A DNA stretch of 32,858 nucleotides from Bacteroidota bacterium (GTDB taxonomy: Bacteria > Bacteroidota > Bacteroidia > Palsa-965), in contig JADBYT010000039.1 of assembly GCA_020402865.1 (NCBI GenBank), forward strand, positions 1 through 32,858, read 5' to 3'. Under the pieces are notes generated by a model that worked only from the letters and a program-made list of their open reading frames with translations, searched no databases and was not told the origin of the DNA. This document shows, piece by piece, positions 31,016 through 32,858 of the stretch (within the stretch, counting starts at the first letter, position 1; each line of letters opens with the position of its first letter). The position numbers were made by a program, and so were the translations under genes.

Positions 31016-32858
31016 TTACTGCTTCACAATGCGGTGTGTACTCATTCCGTCTGCTGTTACTACCTGCAGGTTGTAAATGCCCTGCGGAAGTGTATTCAGA
31101 TCAATTTGCAGTGAATTTGCCGTTGTGGCGGGAACTGCAAGAACAATGCGGCCGGTGAGATCGGTTAATTCAATCCGGTTCACACGGTAATCTTCATTCC
31201 AGCGGATGTTCACAGTGGTGCTGGCAGGATTGGGGTAAATGTGTACACCTCCGGCATTGCTGTTTTCGGTAATACCCACACAGGCACTTACCACGAGCAG
31301 GTCTGATGCGTTGGCCGTACACTGGTTGTTATCCGTATAGGTATAAACCAGCGTATGTGTGCCCAAACCAGCCGAAAGCGGCGAGAATATGTTTGCGCCT
31401 ACACCGGGGCCGCTCCAGCTGCCGCCGGCAGGACTGCCGCCCTGAATGGTAAACGATGCATCATCAATACAAACGCTGGCCTGCGGTACAGCAGCGGTTA
31501 CTACCGGAAGCTGATTAACCGTTATGGTTACAAGGCCGGTATCGGAGCAATTGGTTACTGTATTGGTGCCGGTAACCGTGTAGGTTGTAGTTGCAGAAGG
31601 AGTTACCACTTCGGTAATTTGTGTGCCGCCGGTTGACCAGAGCCAGCTGTTGGCTCCTGCGCCGGTAAGTGTTACGCTGGCACCAGCGCAAACCACACTC
31701 TGACTGGCCGTTGCAGTAACAGAAGGCGGAATGTTTACGCCGATTGAAATGGAATCGCTGCCGGTGCAGCCATCGGGGGTGGTTACGGTTACGGCATACA
31801 CCGTGGGAACTGAAGGCGAAATGTTGATTGTGGAAGTGCTGTCGCCGGTATTCCAGAGGTAGAAACTGCCGCCGCTGGCGGTAATGCTGCCGGTGCTGCC
31901 AAGACAAATATCACTGTTGCTGGGGGTGAGTACAATTACCGGCAGCGGGTTTACGGTTGTCATAATTGAATCCACACTGCTGCAACCGGTTAACGTGTCG
32001 GTGCCGGTAACCGTTGTATAGCCTGTGGCTACAGCGGCAAACATTTCCATTGCAGCATTGCCTCCGGTTGACCAGTTGTAAGCTGTTGCGCCGCTGGCGG
32101 TGAGCATTACGGTATCACCCGCACAAACAACAGAATCGGCTGAAGCAACGCTGATTACGGGCAGCATATTTACGGTAAGGTTTATAGTATCTGAATTTGA
32201 ACAGTTGTTGGCATCCGTACCAATAACCACATAACTGCCGCTTGCAGACTGAGTAGCTGTAAAAGGCACGTTATCCGAAATACCCACAGGGCCGCTCCAG
32301 CTGTACGATACCGCACCATTGCCGGCTAATGTAACCTGTGCGCCTTCACATACAGCTAATGCGGGTGTAGCTGCCACGGTTACTGTCGGAAGCGGGTTAA
32401 CCACAAACGTTACCGGAAGACGGGAGGCACTGGGACAAAGGCTGGGAAAAGTAATCACAACCTGACCGTTACCGGCACGCACATCAGGAGTGGTAGAGCC
32501 ATTCACAAGCGTACCATAGAAACTTGAGCCACCTGCACCCGACTGTCCGGTAAAGTTACCGGAATAGGTGCCGGTTGTGCCGGTTAATCCGCCACCGGAA
32601 GCACCTACTGATGCGGTATTATTACCCGCCTGGTTGCTGGTGAGTTCAACACCACCGTTACCACCCACGCCCAGCACGCCGGGCTGACCATTGTTTCCGG
32701 GGGCTGCAGTAGCGAATGAAGAAACACCGCCCGCACCGCCGGCAGCTTGCGAACCACCCGTGGGGTTTGCGCCAGGAGTAGCACCCGGCCATGCCGCACC
32801 GCCACCGCCGCCGTAATATCCGCCGCCGCCGCCGCCGCCGTTTCCACGACCACAGCCA
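31016..32858 (-). CDS. T9SS-exported glycine-rich, Ig-repeat surface protein (5' partial)
   Basis: The frame stays open to the right edge, so the N-terminus lies outside; more than 610 codons are visible. The order is a glycine-rich domain (runs of seven Gly, GYYGGGG, ending GNGQVVITF), then five Ig/PKD-like repeats of about 80 residues. Each repeat has a VCxG-type strand and W(S/N)TGG or WSGP, and most end in a TVN-type linker. The C-terminus (VHIYPNPASTTVNIRW...GIYNLQVVTADGMSTHRIVKQ) is a T9SS type A tail. Paired cysteines in the repeats may form disulfides. It is probably an adhesin-like cell-surface protein. The GTG at 32677 is not a real start because coding continues upstream. Confidence 0.85.
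   Translation of the reverse strand, partial: GCGRGNGGGGGGGYYGGGGGAAWPGATPGANPTGGSQAAGGAGGVSSFATAAPGNNGQPGVLGVGGNGGVELTSNQAGNNTASVGASGGGLTGTTGTYSGNFTGQSGAGGSSFYGTLVNGSTTPDVRAGNGQVVITFPSLCPSASRLPVTFVVNPLPTVTVAATPALAVCEGAQVTLAGNGAVSYSWSGPVGISDNVPFTATQSASGSYVVIGTDANNCSNSDTINLTVNMLPVISVASADSVVCAGDTVMLTASGATAYNWSTGGNAAMEMFAAVATGYTTVTGTDTLTGCSSVDSIMTTVNPLPVIVLTPSNSDICLGSTGSITASGGSFYLWNTGDSTSTINISPSVPTVYAVTVTTPDGCTGSDSISIGVNIPPSVTATASQSVVCAGASVTLTGAGANSWLWSTGGTQITEVVTPSATTTYTVTGTNTVTNCSDTGLVTITVNQLPVVTAAVPQASVCIDDASFTIQGGSPAGGSWSGPGVGANIFSPLSAGLGTHTLVYTYTDNNQCTANASDLLVVSACVGITENSNAGGVHIYPNPASTTVNIRWNEDYRVNRIELTDLTGRIVLAVPATTANSLQIDLNTLPQGIYNLQVVTADGMSTHRIVKQ

Noticed and set aside
32785..32858. GGC/GCC triplet run as a simple repeat
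   Set aside because: It is explained by glycine codons of the glycine-rich domain on the - strand.

Overview
The window looks like a chromosomal segment of a Bacteroidota species (Sphingobacteriia/Chitinophagia/Flavobacteriia-like). Three signs point there. Two large secreted proteins end in type IX secretion (T9SS) type A sorting tails. Promoter-like motifs match the Bacteroidota -7 consensus TAnnTTTG, in one case with TTG 20 nt upstream. Gene families such as the small 'PVDGG' exosortase substrate and the exosortase itself are also typical. No rRNA, tRNA, CRISPR array or transposase gene was recognised.

Region 1 (1-5237) is a polymorphic-toxin array. It holds three toxin/immunity pairs on the + strand, each toxin gene overlapping or nearly touching its immunity gene, followed by a truncated fourth N-terminus. 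The toxin tips differ: a PD-(D/E)XK nuclease-like tip and two unrelated cytidine-deaminase-fold tips. The N-terminal parts are shared as mosaic modules: a 75-bp exact duplication at one toxin junction, and a near-identical 154-bp leader in front of two genes. The leader carries a hairpin-type intergenic repeat that has turned into coding or start-codon sequence. Toxin tips and immunity genes are visibly more AT-rich than the shared modules, as expected for exchanged cassettes.

Region 2 (5278-7599) has two divergent genes for exported proteins of unknown function.

Region 3 (7683-25317) is a large surface-polysaccharide locus. On the + strand are a UDP-GlcNAc 2-epimerase, a glycosyltransferase, an unusual repeat and hairpin block, then a tightly coupled run: glycosyltransferase, WecE-type sugar aminotransferase, O-antigen polymerase/ligase-like membrane protein, glycosyltransferase, asparagine synthase and glycosyltransferase. 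Convergent to this, on the - strand, lies a Wzc-like tyrosine kinase/co-polymerase, a Wzm/Wzt ABC exporter, an MBOAT O-acyltransferase and an SGNH hydrolase-like partner. Together they would make an amino-sugar-containing glycan, acylate it and export it.

Region 4 (25659-29595) has a T9SS cargo protein followed by a coupled three-gene exosortase module: a 74-residue protein with a signal peptide, a poly-proline CWPPPC segment and a PVDGG-plus-helix-plus-lysine sorting tail; an exosortase with a Cys/Arg/His triad; and a small membrane protein. This is the most interesting compact system in the window, because the substrate's mature part would be only about 20 residues.

Region 5 (29666-32858) has glyA with its own promoter-like motif, a perfect 15-bp bidirectional terminator, and a convergent gene, cut by the window edge, for a glycine-rich, Ig-repeat, T9SS-exported surface protein.
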